Assembly (NCBI RefSeq): GCF_011039075.1
Contig: NZ_JAAKEG010000011.1
Coordinates: forward strand, 1-64,000
DNA: 64,000 nt
Direction: 5' to 3'
Source: Adlercreutzia sp. ZJ304
GTDB taxonomy: Bacteria > Actinomycetota > Coriobacteriia > Coriobacteriales > Eggerthellaceae
Shown here in pieces: positions 27,799 through 36,991 of the stretch. The notes beneath the pieces were generated by a model. That model was not told the DNA's origin, did not search any database, and saw nothing but the letters and a program-made list of their open reading frames with translations. A program made the position numbers and the translations under genes. How positions within the stretch are numbered: the stretch's first letter is position 1; every line of letters begins with the position of its first letter.

Positions 27799-30435
27799 CT
27801 ACAAAATCATATCGCGCGCAATATTGAGCGCGTCCTCTATGCCAGCAGGATTCTTTCCTCCAGCTTGCGCCATAGAAGGCTTACCTCCCCCACCGCCACC
27901 TATGGCTGGCGCAATAGCCTTTATTATCTGGGAAGCGTCGAAGCCCCGAGCAACCGCCTCATCGGTGCCAGCTGCCATCAAAATAACCTTGCCCTCATTT
28001 TCGCCCGCAATAACAATAGCGCCGGGTTCGTCCATACGTGCACGCATAACATCCCAAAGTTGACGCTGACCGCCAGCCTCAATTGCCGGAGCCTTCGCAA
28101 TAATAACAGGGTATCCCGCACTAGATAGCTTAATCGTTGCAAGCAATTCGGTAATGCCATCGTCAGATACAGCCTCTTTACCGCGCTTGGCAGCTTGTTG
28201 TAATTCTTTGAAGCTCTTTAGGTTGGATGCGGTACGTTCGCTAACATCAAACATTGGAACTTTCAATTCGGCTGCTGCTTCACGCAATTCCGCTTCTATC
28301 TTGTTAACGTACTCTAGTGCGCCGTAACTGGTAACAGCTTCTATACGCCGCGTATTCGCACCCACACTAGTCTCGCCAGTAACTTTTATAAAGCCTATTT
28401 CGGCAGTGTTTCCAACATGACAACCACCGCATAGCTCACGCGAGAAATCTCCCGCTTCCACAACCCGGACATCGGAATCGTACTTTTCGCCAAAAAGCGC
28501 CGTTACACCATTCGCGCGCGCCTCGTCTAGCGTTGTTTCGTAAATATTGGTAGGCACAGCCTCCATAACAGCCATATTGGCTACATGTTCCACTTCAGCC
28601 ACTTGCTTTGCACTAAGCGCTTCAAAATGCGTAAAATCGAAACGCAGCCGGTCTGGTCCAACATAGCTTCCAGCCTGCCGCACATGCTCTCCCAAAACCT
28701 TGCGCAGAGCTGAATGAAGAATATGAGTAGCTGTGTGGTTACGTTCAATAGATGCGCGACGCTTTGCATCAACTGTTGCCTCTACCGCATCTCCTACAGA
28801 AATGCTGCCACTTTCAACTTTAACGCTGTGCCTGACCAAACCCTTTTCTGGCGCAGTTGTATCGAGCACACGCGCACACATATTAGCGCCTTGAATATAG
28901 CCGGTGTCGCCCACTTCGCCGCCCATTTCCGCATAGAAAGGCGTACTGTCTAAAATAACGTCGCCGCTGGTGCCCTCAGAAATAGTGTTAACTAGCTGCC
29001 CATCGGACACAAGCGCTACAACTTTGGCATCGAAGCAAATATTGTTGTAGCCAACAAAATTCGTAGGTCCTAGCTCCTTTAAGATATCGGCATAAATTCC
29101 GCCATATGTAGACCAAGCAGCCTCGGCATCTTTTGCACCAGCACTTCTAGCCCTCTCGCGCTGAGCTGCCATCTCGGCATCGAAGGCATCCATATCAATA
29201 TCTATTCCGCGCTCAGCGGCTATTTCGCTAGTTATTTCTACAGGGAAACCATAGGTGTCGTGCAACACAAAGGCAGTCTTGCCGGAAAGTGTATTTCCTT
29301 CCAAACTAGACAACGCATCCTCTAAATAAGCTTGCCCGTGGTTTAAGGTAGCACCAAAGCGCTCTTCTTCTGCAAGAATAAGTTTGCGTTCAAGTTCCCT
29401 ATTTTCCACTATTTCGGGGTAAACGTCTCCCATGAGACGCACGATTTCATCGACATAATCGTTGAGGAACGGTCCTTCTATGCCTATCAAATGAGCCTTC
29501 ATGATGGCACGGCGCAGCAGGCGGCGAAGCACATAGCCTCTACCTTCGTTACTGGGAAGTATGCCATCGGCAATCATAAATGTAACCGCACGGCTGTGGT
29601 CCGCCATTATTCGCAGCGCCAAATCGGTAGCTTGATCTTCGCCGTACTTAACGCCTGCAAGACGCTCACCCACAGCAACCAAGCTGCGCAACACATCTGT
29701 CTCATAGTTGCTTTGTACACCTTGCATTATGGCAGCAATGCGCTCTAGCCCCATGCCGGTATCAATGTTTTTCTTCGGCAGCTCAACAAACGAGCCGTCT
29801 TCTTGACCGTCGAATTGAGTAAACACGCAATTCCAATATTCCAAGAAACGATCGCAGTCGCATCCGGGGGCGCAATCTGGCTTTCCGCAGCCAAAACTTG
29901 GACCTTGGTCAAAGTAAAGTTCAGAACACGGTCCACAAGGTCCTGTTGGACCAGCACGCCAAAAATTGTCATCTTCGCCGAGACGAGAAATATGGCTGTC
30001 GGGCACTCCTAAATTCTTCCAAATCTGAATAGTTTCATCGTCATCCTCAAACACAGTAAAGTAGAGCTTCTCTATTGGCAGACCCAAGATATTCACGCTG
30101 AAGTCTAGTGCCATTGAGCACATTTCCTGTTTGAAATACTTACCAAAACTGAAGTTTCCAAGCATTTCAAAGAAACTAAGATGGCGACCTGTAGTGCCAA
30201 TAATGTCAATGTCGTTCGTGCGGACGCATTTTTGCACAGTAGTGGTTCCCACATACGGCTCTTCCAACTGCTTTTGCTGTAGAAAGTATGGCTTGAATTG
30301 AACCATACCGGCGCTGGTAAGCAACAACGACGGATCGTCTGGTATCAAGGAAGAAGAGGGCATGCGTTTGTTGCCTTTTTCTTCAAAATAATTCAGATAC
30401 GCTTCACGTATCTGGGCAGTTGTCATATATTTCAT
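27799..30435 (-). CDS. alaS: Alanyl-tRNA synthetase
   Basis: An 878-residue class II synthetase charging tRNA-Ala. The N-terminal catalytic core has YLNYFEEKGN, MVQFKPYFL and RWWRAGPTGPCGPCSE-like sequence (NFWRAGPTGPCGPCSE). The editing domain has zinc ligands HTATHILH and CGGCHVGNTAEIG. The C-terminal oligomerisation/DHHA1-type domain ends in GGGGGGKPSMAQAGG. Length fits. It heads the long leftward block to the M24 peptidase. The upstream gap is only ~96 bp, too short for a T-box. Confidence 0.97.
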   Translation of the reverse strand: MKYMTTAQIREAYLNYFEEKGNKRMPSSSLIPDDPSLLLTSAGMVQFKPYFLQQKQLEEPYVGTTTVQKCVRTNDIDIIGTTGRHLSFFEMLGNFSFGKYFKQEMCSMALDFSVNILGLPIEKLYFTVFEDDDETIQIWKNLGVPDSHISRLGEDDNFWRAGPTGPCGPCSELYFDQGPSFGCGKPDCAPGCDCDRFLEYWNCVFTQFDGQEDGSFVELPKKNIDTGMGLERIAAIMQGVQSNYETDVLRSLVAVGERLAGVKYGEDQATDLALRIMADHSRAVTFMIADGILPSNEGRGYVLRRLLRRAIMKAHLIGIEGPFLNDYVDEIVRLMGDVYPEIVENRELERKLILAEEERFGATLNHGQAYLEDALSSLEGNTLSGKTAFVLHDTYGFPVEITSEIAAERGIDIDMDAFDAEMAAQRERARSAGAKDAEAAWSTYGGIYADILKELGPTNFVGYNNICFDAKVVALVSDGQLVNTISEGTSGDVILDSTPFYAEMGGEVGDTGYIQGANMCARVLDTTAPEKGLVRHSVKVESGSISVGDAVEATVDAKRRASIERNHTATHILHSALRKVLGEHVRQAGSYVGPDRLRFDFTHFEALSAKQVAEVEHVANMAVMEAVPTNIYETTLDEARANGVTALFGEKYDSDVRVVEAGDFSRELCGGCHVGNTAEIGFIKVTGETSVGANTRRIEAVTSYGALEYVNKIEAELREAAAELKVPMFDVSERTASNLKSFKELQQAAKRGKEAVSDDGITELLATIKLSSAGYPVIIAKAPAIEAGGQRQLWDVMRARMDEPGAIVIAGENEGKVILMAAGTDEAVARGFDASQIIKAIAPAIGGGGGGKPSMAQAGGKNPAGIEDALNIARDMIL

Positions 30436-30531
30436 CGGCTATCTTTCATCGCGGAAGTATGTACGAAAGCATTATATTACCAGTGTATGAATATATGACA
30501 ACACACCAAATACCACTTCGGTAACGGCTAG

Positions 30532-31887
30532 CTATTTCTGTTTATCTTTTTTCTTTATAAGCCCTTTAAGCTTCGCCTTGAAGCTATCTTTGCTTTCGTC
30601 GTAGGGACGCGCAGATGTGGCATCGCTTAGAGGATGGGCTTCACCATCCACTTCATGCGGGGTTCCCCTAAAGAATACACCATCTGCCGAAACCGCTTGA
30701 CGACCAGTATGTTTCTCAAAATAGTAAACAAAGCACGCTTTTATTACGGCAACAGCGGGAATAGCCAAAAGCATTCCCACAAGCGATCCAAGAAGCCCGC
30801 TCATGGCACCACCAATAGCAGATCCAAACATCATTGCAACAAGCGTAAGAGCGGGATGCACATCTACTGAGCTAGACATTATTCTGGGACTAACGAACGT
30901 GTAGACAAACCACTGAATAATAACCAAACCCACTATTGCAACAACGGCGGTTAGCGGACTTACAAATATGGCTGGAATAGCAGCGATAATTCCGCCGATC
31001 CACGGACCTACAATAGGAACGATATTAGTTATGCCAGTAATAACACCCAAAGCCGGCGCATTAGGAATGCCCAACGCCGCAAACAAAAATCCGCAAGCAA
31101 CGCCAATAAGCAAGCATTGCAAAAACATTCCTTTTATATAGCCGCCAATTATGCGCGTAAATGTAATGTGTAGAAATTCTGCATCGTCGTAGAACTTCGG
31201 GCTTATAAGCCTTTTAGCTTCTCTTTTAATATCTGGCAATTCCATAAGAATCCAGAATGCAACTACCATGGCAAAACCTATAGCCATAAATGCGTTTGCA
31301 ACTGAAGCACCTATGTCAACTACAGTATTAGCGGCTCCAGATGCCATAGAAGATGCCCAGCTAGAAACCGATGTCCCTACACTCTCTACCATATTTCTAA
31401 CAGTATCGTTTTCCAGCCATGTCGAATACTTCGAATATGTTTCGCTTAGCCAACGCGTCAAGTCTGCTATATATACAGGAACACTTTCTAGTAAATTCAC
31501 AAATTGACTGTTCAAACCGAACATCGGCGAGAACATAAGAATTCCAACTATTGCAAGAAGAACGAACATAACTACATACGCAAGCGTGGTGGCAAGCGCT
31601 CTATTCATTTTTTGCCCGAATCCATTAACTAGACCTCTAAGACAGAAAATGAACACCAAAGTCCAAATAAGCATACTGACGGGCAGCGCCAATACATTTA
31701 GAAGGTAAACGATAACTCCGACTAAAATTATGGCACCTATAGCCGTCCATACGCCCATAAACCATTTACGCACTCTGTCACCCGAAAAATTAGGAAGCGA
31801 CTGCAGCTTCTTTGATTGAAGCCCAGTCGCTTTCAATTCTTCTATATGTCCAATATGCCCAGATGCGCCGTCGTTATTCTGATTCAT
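30532..31887 (-). CDS. AI-2E family transporter (YdiK/PerM-like)
   Basis: A 451-residue polytopic membrane protein of the AI-2E transporter family. It has an N-terminal cluster of hydrophobic segments, a long amphipathic middle region (residues ~105-165), and a C-terminal membrane half with the family feature GITNIVPIVGPWIGGI and the late PRIMSSSVDVHPALTLVAMM. Members have been linked to export of autoinducer-2 or to Na+/H+ exchange; the substrate is not known here. The tail is Lys-rich. It overlaps the upstream DUF948 gene by 14 bp, so the two are probably co-translated. Confidence 0.85.
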   Translation of the reverse strand: MNQNNDGASGHIGHIEELKATGLQSKKLQSLPNFSGDRVRKWFMGVWTAIGAIILVGVIVYLLNVLALPVSMLIWTLVFIFCLRGLVNGFGQKMNRALATTLAYVVMFVLLAIVGILMFSPMFGLNSQFVNLLESVPVYIADLTRWLSETYSKYSTWLENDTVRNMVESVGTSVSSWASSMASGAANTVVDIGASVANAFMAIGFAMVVAFWILMELPDIKREAKRLISPKFYDDAEFLHITFTRIIGGYIKGMFLQCLLIGVACGFLFAALGIPNAPALGVITGITNIVPIVGPWIGGIIAAIPAIFVSPLTAVVAIVGLVIIQWFVYTFVSPRIMSSSVDVHPALTLVAMMFGSAIGGAMSGLLGSLVGMLLAIPAVAVIKACFVYYFEKHTGRQAVSADGVFFRGTPHEVDGEAHPLSDATSARPYDESKDSFKAKLKGLIKKKDKQK

Positions 31888-32461
31888 CTAATGCCCCATC
31901 CGCAGATACATCTGCAACCGAAACATCCTCAGCTTTTTCTTCAGAATCAATTGGAACATAACCGCTGACCACAGGCTTTTCTGTAGTAACTTCTTTGGAG
32001 TTAGCAGATGCATCGGTATTCGCAGAAGTTGTATTGCAGGAATCGGCTTTAGCCTCCCCTATTTCTTTAGATATATCTGATGCGCGCTTTGGAGCGAATT
32101 TATCGCGAACCTTGTTCGTGAATGAACTAACAAGATCGAGTGGAGCACTGGTTACATTGTCTACCGCGGTGACAGTTTTCGATGCGGTGCCAGTTATGCT
32201 GCTAACATCTTGGAGAATTTCATCTACACGCATAATTTCCAAATTTGCAGCATCGACCGTAAGAGAAACGCGCTCTACAAGAGGTTTCGCATCACTTGTT
32301 AGTTGCTCAACATTCGCCAGCGTTGGCTCGATTTGTTTTTGCATATCTTCTACAGTGCTGCGAGTCTTTCTAATGGTCAGCGCCAGTTCCACAACAAACC
32401 AAATAAGCGCCACACCTACAACGATATAAACTATCGGTAGTATCATATTCAATATATCCAT
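31874..32461 (-). CDS. DUF948-like membrane-anchored coiled-coil protein
   Basis: A 195-residue protein with one N-terminal membrane segment (residues ~3-25), then a helical region (KTRSTVEDMQKQIEPTLANVEQLTSDAKPL) typical of DUF948 proteins, and a disordered acidic C terminus. Start ATG at 32461 with GAAGGAGGG upstream. Function unknown; homologues are often next to cell-envelope or stress genes. Confidence 0.75.
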   Translation of the reverse strand: MDILNMILPIVYIVVGVALIWFVVELALTIRKTRSTVEDMQKQIEPTLANVEQLTSDAKPLVERVSLTVDAANLEIMRVDEILQDVSSITGTASKTVTAVDNVTSAPLDLVSSFTNKVRDKFAPKRASDISKEIGEAKADSCNTTSANTDASANSKEVTTEKPVVSGYVPIDSEEKAEDVSVADVSADGALDESE

Positions 32462-32585
32462 TGCGCAGCCCTCCTTCACACATCAAACGCGCTTACTACA
32501 TTATTACATTCTATGCCTGCGCAGCTGGTTTTTATATCATATTCGACAGCAAGTTAAAATGTTGTAAAGAATATGACGAAAAATG

Positions 32586-33914
32586 TTAATCTTCGGTAAT
32601 ATCGCGATCTCTCAGTGTGGCTTCTGTGCGATAAGCCTCCCAGCCGCGATCTCCCGGATGCCAAAAAGCGCCTCGCTTTAGACCATCGGGCAAATATTGC
32701 TGGTCAACCCAGCCACCTGGATAATTGTGCGGATATTTATACTTCCCGTAGTTTTCAGAACCCGGACGATGCCTGTCGCGCAGATAATCAGGCACTTTAC
32801 GCAGCGGACCCTTGCGCACTTCGCTCAAAGCATCAAAAATGCCGCACGCTGCATTCGACTTCGGCGCAAGGGCCATATATGTAGCAGCCTGCGCCAGTAT
32901 TAACTGACATTCTGGATACCCTATAACCTCGGCAGAACGAAATGCAGCCTCAGCTATAAGCAACGCCTGAGGATCGGCGTTACCTATGTCTTCCGCAGCT
33001 AAAATAAATATGCGGCGCGCTATAAATTTAGGGTCTTCCCCGCCTTCTATCATGCGAGCCAACCAATACAGGGCAGCATCAGGATCGCTGCCGCGCATAG
33101 ACTTTATAAATGCAGATATTATGTCGTAGTGTTGATCTTTATTTTTATCGTAGGGAAGCCCACGATGCGGTGTTGCGCTGCAAACCATTTGCTCGGTTAT
33201 AAGAGCAGGTGTAGCCTTATTTTTGTTGGTGCTTAAAGCTAGCTGCGAGGCTAATTCTAGCGTGTTAAGTGCAGCCCGCCCATCGCCTGCAGCAAGAAGC
33301 GTTATGGCATCTTTGGCAGCATCGTCTATTGCAAACGCACTATTAAGTCCACGCTCATCAGTAAGCGCTAAATCTATAAGACTGCATATATCAGCATCGG
33401 AAAGCGAGTGCAATTCCACCACCCTGCTTCTAGAAAGAAGTGCGGAATTCACTTCGAAGTAAGGGTTTTCAGTAGTAGCGCCAACCAATACAACAGTACG
33501 GTCTTCTACAGCATGCAGCAAAGCGTCTTGCTGGCTGCGATTGAAACGATGTATCTCATCGACAAAAAGTATTGTACGCATGCCCCTAGAGCTTAAACGC
33601 TTTTGAGCTGCAGATATTTCGCGCCGCAAGTCGCTAACTGTGCCACCCACAGCAGAAACTTCCACAAATGTAGCTTGGGTGCTATTAGCAATAACATGCG
33701 CAATGGAAGTTTTACCAGTACCCGCCGGTCCAAACAATACAACAGAGCTAAGCGAATCGTTTTCTATGGCGCTGCGCAGCCAGCTTCCCGTACCAACCGC
33801 ATCTTGCTGACCGACAATATCTTCCAACGCACGCGGACGCATACGCACCGCAAGCGGAGCGACACTCATACGATTTGCATCTTCCATTTCTGTAAAAAGA
33901 CTAGCTGTTTCCAT
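32586..33914 (-). CDS. rarA: Replication-associated recombination protein A (RarA/MgsA) AAA+ ATPase
   Basis: A 442-residue AAA+ ATPase acting at stalled replication forks. PLAVRMRPRALEDIVGQ opens the ATPase domain, Walker A is GPAGTGKTS, Walker B is LFVDEIHRF, sensor 1 is VGATTENP, then the C-terminal tetramerisation region with SDPDAALYWLARMIEGGED and YKYPHNYPGGWVDQQYLP. Length fits the family. Confidence 0.93.
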   Translation of the reverse strand: METASLFTEMEDANRMSVAPLAVRMRPRALEDIVGQQDAVGTGSWLRSAIENDSLSSVVLFGPAGTGKTSIAHVIANSTQATFVEVSAVGGTVSDLRREISAAQKRLSSRGMRTILFVDEIHRFNRSQQDALLHAVEDRTVVLVGATTENPYFEVNSALLSRSRVVELHSLSDADICSLIDLALTDERGLNSAFAIDDAAKDAITLLAAGDGRAALNTLELASQLALSTNKNKATPALITEQMVCSATPHRGLPYDKNKDQHYDIISAFIKSMRGSDPDAALYWLARMIEGGEDPKFIARRIFILAAEDIGNADPQALLIAEAAFRSAEVIGYPECQLILAQAATYMALAPKSNAACGIFDALSEVRKGPLRKVPDYLRDRHRPGSENYGKYKYPHNYPGGWVDQQYLPDGLKRGAFWHPGDRGWEAYRTEATLRDRDITED

Positions 33915-34060
33915 ATGCTAGATGTTATCATTTATACCAAATTCGTACAAATGTTTTATCCCTTCAATAGCGCTTTAAGACATAGCCAAAAAAAACGGAA
34001 TCCACAATCTGTCCAGAAACCCATCATACGGAATTCAAATGAATTTCATATACTCATAGG

Positions 34061-34165
34061 CACGGTTACTTCAATTGCTTGGGCGCTTTACCCCTTGAAA
34101 GCGTGAGTTGAGGGTAACCGCATCATCCCCTCCTCAGGTGCCTCCATTTAGGGGGCACCACTTTT
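34061..34165 (+). ncRNA. Candidate small structured RNA ending in a terminator
   Basis: Two hairpins follow each other. The first (34064-34119) has a basal stem GGTTAC/GTAACC extended to 11 pairs with one bulge, and an inner stem CGCTTT/AAAGCG. The second (about 34138-34160, GGTGCC ... GGCACC with a 5-nt loop) is followed by ACTTTTACTT. Both stems need a U-G pair that works only in + strand RNA. TATACT at 34049-34054 would place a start at the first stem. The region lies past the 3' end of galU and antisense to nothing else annotated. Existence is inferred. Confidence 0.4.
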
Positions 34166-34970
34166 ACTTCCGATTAAAAAGCACGTTGTTGGTATCAAGC
34201 CAAGACGAAACGGTGCCTGTATCAAAACCATCTTTCGGATCTATAACTAAAGCATACATTTCTTCTTCAGCCAAAAGCGCATCTAGCGCATCTGTAAGTT
34301 GAATTTCACCACCAACGCCGGGCTTTACATCAGATAGAAGCTCCATCACACGTGGAGTAAGCAAGTAGCGCCCAAATACAGCCAGATTAGAAGGCGCATC
34401 TTCAAGCGCCGGCTTCTCAACAAGCGCGTCTATTTTCCAAACCCCGTCTGATACTTCTGCACCTGCTATAACTCCGAAGCGACTAACTTCTTCATCGGGA
34501 ACAGGCATAACAGCTATAACACTAGCTCCGCCGTGAGCATCTGATACTTCCTGCATGGCGGGAAGCATGTTGTTGTTAGGCACTAGTACATCACCAAGAA
34601 GTACATAGAAAGGCTCGCCTGCACAAGCATCAGCAGCGCACAATACGGCATGCCCAAGACCTAGCGCCTCGTCTTGATATACGTAAGTTACGTTCAAATT
34701 TCCAACATATTCAACAACATCGGCGTATTCATTTTTGCCACGCTCGCGCAGAAGCGCCACCAATTCTGGATTGGGCGAGAAATGCTCTTCTATCGCACGC
34801 TTTTCGCGTGAATTCACGATAACTACTTCATCTGCCGCACTTGCTAGCCCTTCTTCGACCACATACTGAATGGCAGGTCTATCTGCCACAAGCAACATTT
34901 CTTTCGGAACAGCTTTAGTGGCTGGCAAAAACCGAGTTCCAAGACCCGCGGCAGGAATTATCGCTTTCAT
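34164..34970 (-). CDS. galU: UTP-glucose-1-phosphate uridylyltransferase
   Basis: A 268-residue nucleotidyltransferase making UDP-glucose for wall and capsule sugars. N-terminal signature AAGLGTRFLPATKAVPKEM, then VEEGLASAADEVVIVNSREK, YVYQDEALGLGHAV and LLGDVLVPN, and KDGFDTGTVSSWLD at the end. It lacks ~20 residues compared with many family members but is complete at both ends. Confidence 0.93.
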   Translation of the reverse strand: MKAIIPAAGLGTRFLPATKAVPKEMLLVADRPAIQYVVEEGLASAADEVVIVNSREKRAIEEHFSPNPELVALLRERGKNEYADVVEYVGNLNVTYVYQDEALGLGHAVLCAADACAGEPFYVLLGDVLVPNNNMLPAMQEVSDAHGGASVIAVMPVPDEEVSRFGVIAGAEVSDGVWKIDALVEKPALEDAPSNLAVFGRYLLTPRVMELLSDVKPGVGGEIQLTDALDALLAEEEMYALVIDPKDGFDTGTVSSWLDTNNVLFNRK

Positions 34971-35177
34971 ATATACGATTCCTTTCTAATAGAGCGAATG
35001 CAACAATAATACAGCAGACGATAAACGAAATTAGACAACTAACATCGATTTATCCGCGTAAATAACGCGCCGTTAATTTGTGTTTAGCGCAACATTGTAA
35101 ATATCTACGTAAAAGTAGAATAAGCTGTATATGGGTTGTGTGGGAACAACACCCTCATAAATAAAGGAGATAGAGAA

Positions 35178-35741
35178 ATGAAGAAAGTTCTAGCGCTTAT
35201 CGCAGCAGGTATTTTGGCTGCAGGTGTGCTCTGTACGGTCGGATGTGCGGGGCAAAACAGCGAACAACTTATCCGGGATAGCCTGACAAAACAGCTAGAT
35301 AAGTATAAAAATGCTGATGAGGCGGCAATGACCGAACTGGCAACAGTAGCCGAAAGTGAAGGTTTAGACGAAATGGGCATAGATTCCCAAGAGTTCGCAG
35401 CTGCTGTTTTAGATGGATTTGATTACAGCATTGATAAAATAGTTGTTAATGGCAACAATGCCACAGCTTCTGTAAGCATAACTTCGAAAAGTTACACCGA
35501 TTTTGAAAATCGTATGAATGACGTTATTTCAGGCATTACAAGTGACCCTGCATTTGCAGAAATGACTGAAGAAGAAGCCACTACAGCGCTTGGAGAAAAG
35601 GTAATGCAAGCATTTGATGAATGCGAAATAATTACCGAGAATGCCGATATTGAATACACTCTTAAAGATAATGTATGGGAACCCGTAAAGGGCGATGCTT
35701 CTTTGGCTAGCTTAGACAGTATCGTATTTGCAAACGAATAA
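35178..35741 (+). CDS. DUF5105-like lipoprotein
   Basis: A 187-residue predicted lipoprotein: signal peptide with lipobox TVGC at about residue 23, then a helix-rich, acidic mature domain (SLTKQLDKYKNADEAAMTEL, DFENRMNDVISGI) and a late NVWEPVKGDASLASL. The pattern resembles small Gram-positive lipoproteins of the DUF5105 group. Start ATG at 35178 with AAAGGAG upstream. It diverges from galU, and a strong terminator follows. Function unknown. Confidence 0.8.
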   Translation: MKKVLALIAAGILAAGVLCTVGCAGQNSEQLIRDSLTKQLDKYKNADEAAMTELATVAESEGLDEMGIDSQEFAAAVLDGFDYSIDKIVVNGNNATASVSITSKSYTDFENRMNDVISGITSDPAFAEMTEEEATTALGEKVMQAFDECEIITENADIEYTLKDNVWEPVKGDASLASLDSIVFANE

Positions 35742-35786
35742 ACAACCTATATTAAAATTTGGGGTACCGCTGAGATAAACCTAGAT

Positions 35787-35825
35787 AGCGGGACTGGAAA
35801 CAAAAGTTCCAGTCCCGCTTGTTTT
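35787..35825 (+). terminator. Rho-independent terminator of the lipoprotein gene
   Basis: A perfect 13-bp stem (AGCGGGACTGGAA 35787-35799 with 35807-35819) is followed by TTGTTTTA. It lies between the converging lipoprotein and ribH genes. Confidence 0.92.
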
Positions 35826-35840
35826 AGGTAGCGCAATAAA

Positions 35841-36305
35841 TTATTCCATTGCACGCAAAAGATTGACCATCTCTATAGCGCCTTCCGCACATTCGCTACC
35901 CTTGTTGCCCGCTTTGCTGCCGGCGCGCTCTATGGCTTGCTCTATTGTGTCTGTAGTTAAAATGCCAAACATAACCGGCACATCCGATTCAAGAGAAACA
36001 TGAGCTATGCCCTTGCTGACCTCGGCACATACATAATCGTAATGGCTGGTAGCACCACGTATAACCGCACCTAAGCAAATTACCGCATCGTAATTACCGC
36101 TGTGCGCCATACGTTTTGCGATAAGTGGAATTTCGAAAGCGCCCGGCACCCAAGCTATATCTATGTCGGATTCTGCCACATCGTGTCGCACAAGCGAATC
36201 CATCGCACCACTAAGTAGTTTTGCGGTTATGAACTCGTTGAATCGCGATGCCACAATACCTACGCGCACACCTTGACTTACAACTTTCCCTTCAAATACA
36301 GCCAT
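35841..36305 (-). CDS. ribH: 6,7-dimethyl-8-ribityllumazine synthase
   Basis: A 154-residue enzyme condensing the ribityl-pyrimidine with dihydroxybutanone phosphate, the step before riboflavin. Landmarks: [39 protein letters not shown] with the catalytic His, and [27 protein letters not shown] precedes the ATG. Last gene of a ribD-ribE-ribH set; the GTP cyclohydrolase II/DHBP synthase gene is not in this window. Confidence 0.96.
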   Translation of the reverse strand: MAVFEGKVVSQGVRVGIVASRFNEFITAKLLSGAMDSLVRHDVAESDIDIAWVPGAFEIPLIAKRMAHSGNYDAVICLGAVIRGATSHYDYVCAEVSKGIAHVSLESDVPVMFGILTTDTIEQAIERAGSKAGNKGSECAEGAIEMVNLLRAME

Positions 36306-36320
36306 GCTGCTTTCCTTTCG

Positions 36321-36983
36321 CTAAAAGCCCATCTCGGCTAAAAATTCCTTACTTATACCGTTGCTATGTTGCGCCGAGCGATCCGCTTGACATTTGCTTG
36401 GCGCAATTAGTTTTTCGACGTATTTGCCAATAATATCGCACTCTATATTAAGTTTGTCGTTTACGCGCTTAGATGAAAGAGTGGTGTTTTCGAATGTGTG
36501 CGGAATAATAGAAACCTCAAACGACGAATCTGTGATTAATGCAACTGTTAGGCTTATTCCGTCTAGCGCAACGGAACCTTTTTCAACTACATATTTCATA
36601 GTTTGCGCATTGGCTGCAACGCGAATGCGCACCGCATTGTCATCTTGCGTAATGGACTTAATTTGTCCGGTAGAATCAATATGCCCAGAAACTATATGAC
36701 CACCCAATCTGTCCGCCAGCCGCAATGCGCGTTCCAAATTAACCGCATCGGCGCATCGGAGGGTACCTAAAGTGGATCGCGCACAAGTCTCGGGCATAAC
36801 ATCGGCTACAAAACCCGAAGCATCTAAACTGCGTACAGTTAGACACACGCCATTTACGGCAATACTATCGCCAATTTCTGTTCCAGAAAGCACACTTTGC
36901 GCCGCGATAGATATTGTGGCACCTCGCGCGCCAGTTTTTATGCTGCGCACAGACCCAACTTCTTCTATTATTCCCGTGAACAT
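36321..36983 (-). CDS. ribE: Riboflavin synthase alpha chain
   Basis: A 220-residue enzyme that dismutates two lumazines to riboflavin. It begins with the typical MFTGIIEEVGSV and has two repeated lumazine-binding domains (GDSIAVNGVCLTV and KGSVALDGISLTV). Start ATG at 36983 with AGGAGGG just upstream; the frame continues upstream into ribD without similarity. Confidence 0.95.
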   Translation of the reverse strand: MFTGIIEEVGSVRSIKTGARGATISIAAQSVLSGTEIGDSIAVNGVCLTVRSLDASGFVADVMPETCARSTLGTLRCADAVNLERALRLADRLGGHIVSGHIDSTGQIKSITQDDNAVRIRVAANAQTMKYVVEKGSVALDGISLTVALITDSSFEVSIIPHTFENTTLSSKRVNDKLNIECDIIGKYVEKLIAPSKCQADRSAQHSNGISKEFLAEMGF

Positions 36984-36991
36984 GCGCCCTC

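Noticed and set aside
30436-30531. T-box leader for alaS
   Set aside because: The upstream gap is too short and lacks the T-box sequence and a terminator.
33603-34106. 167-codon + strand frame across the rarA start
   Set aside because: It mostly mirrors rarA, and the translation is Arg/Ser/Thr-rich noise without a start signal.
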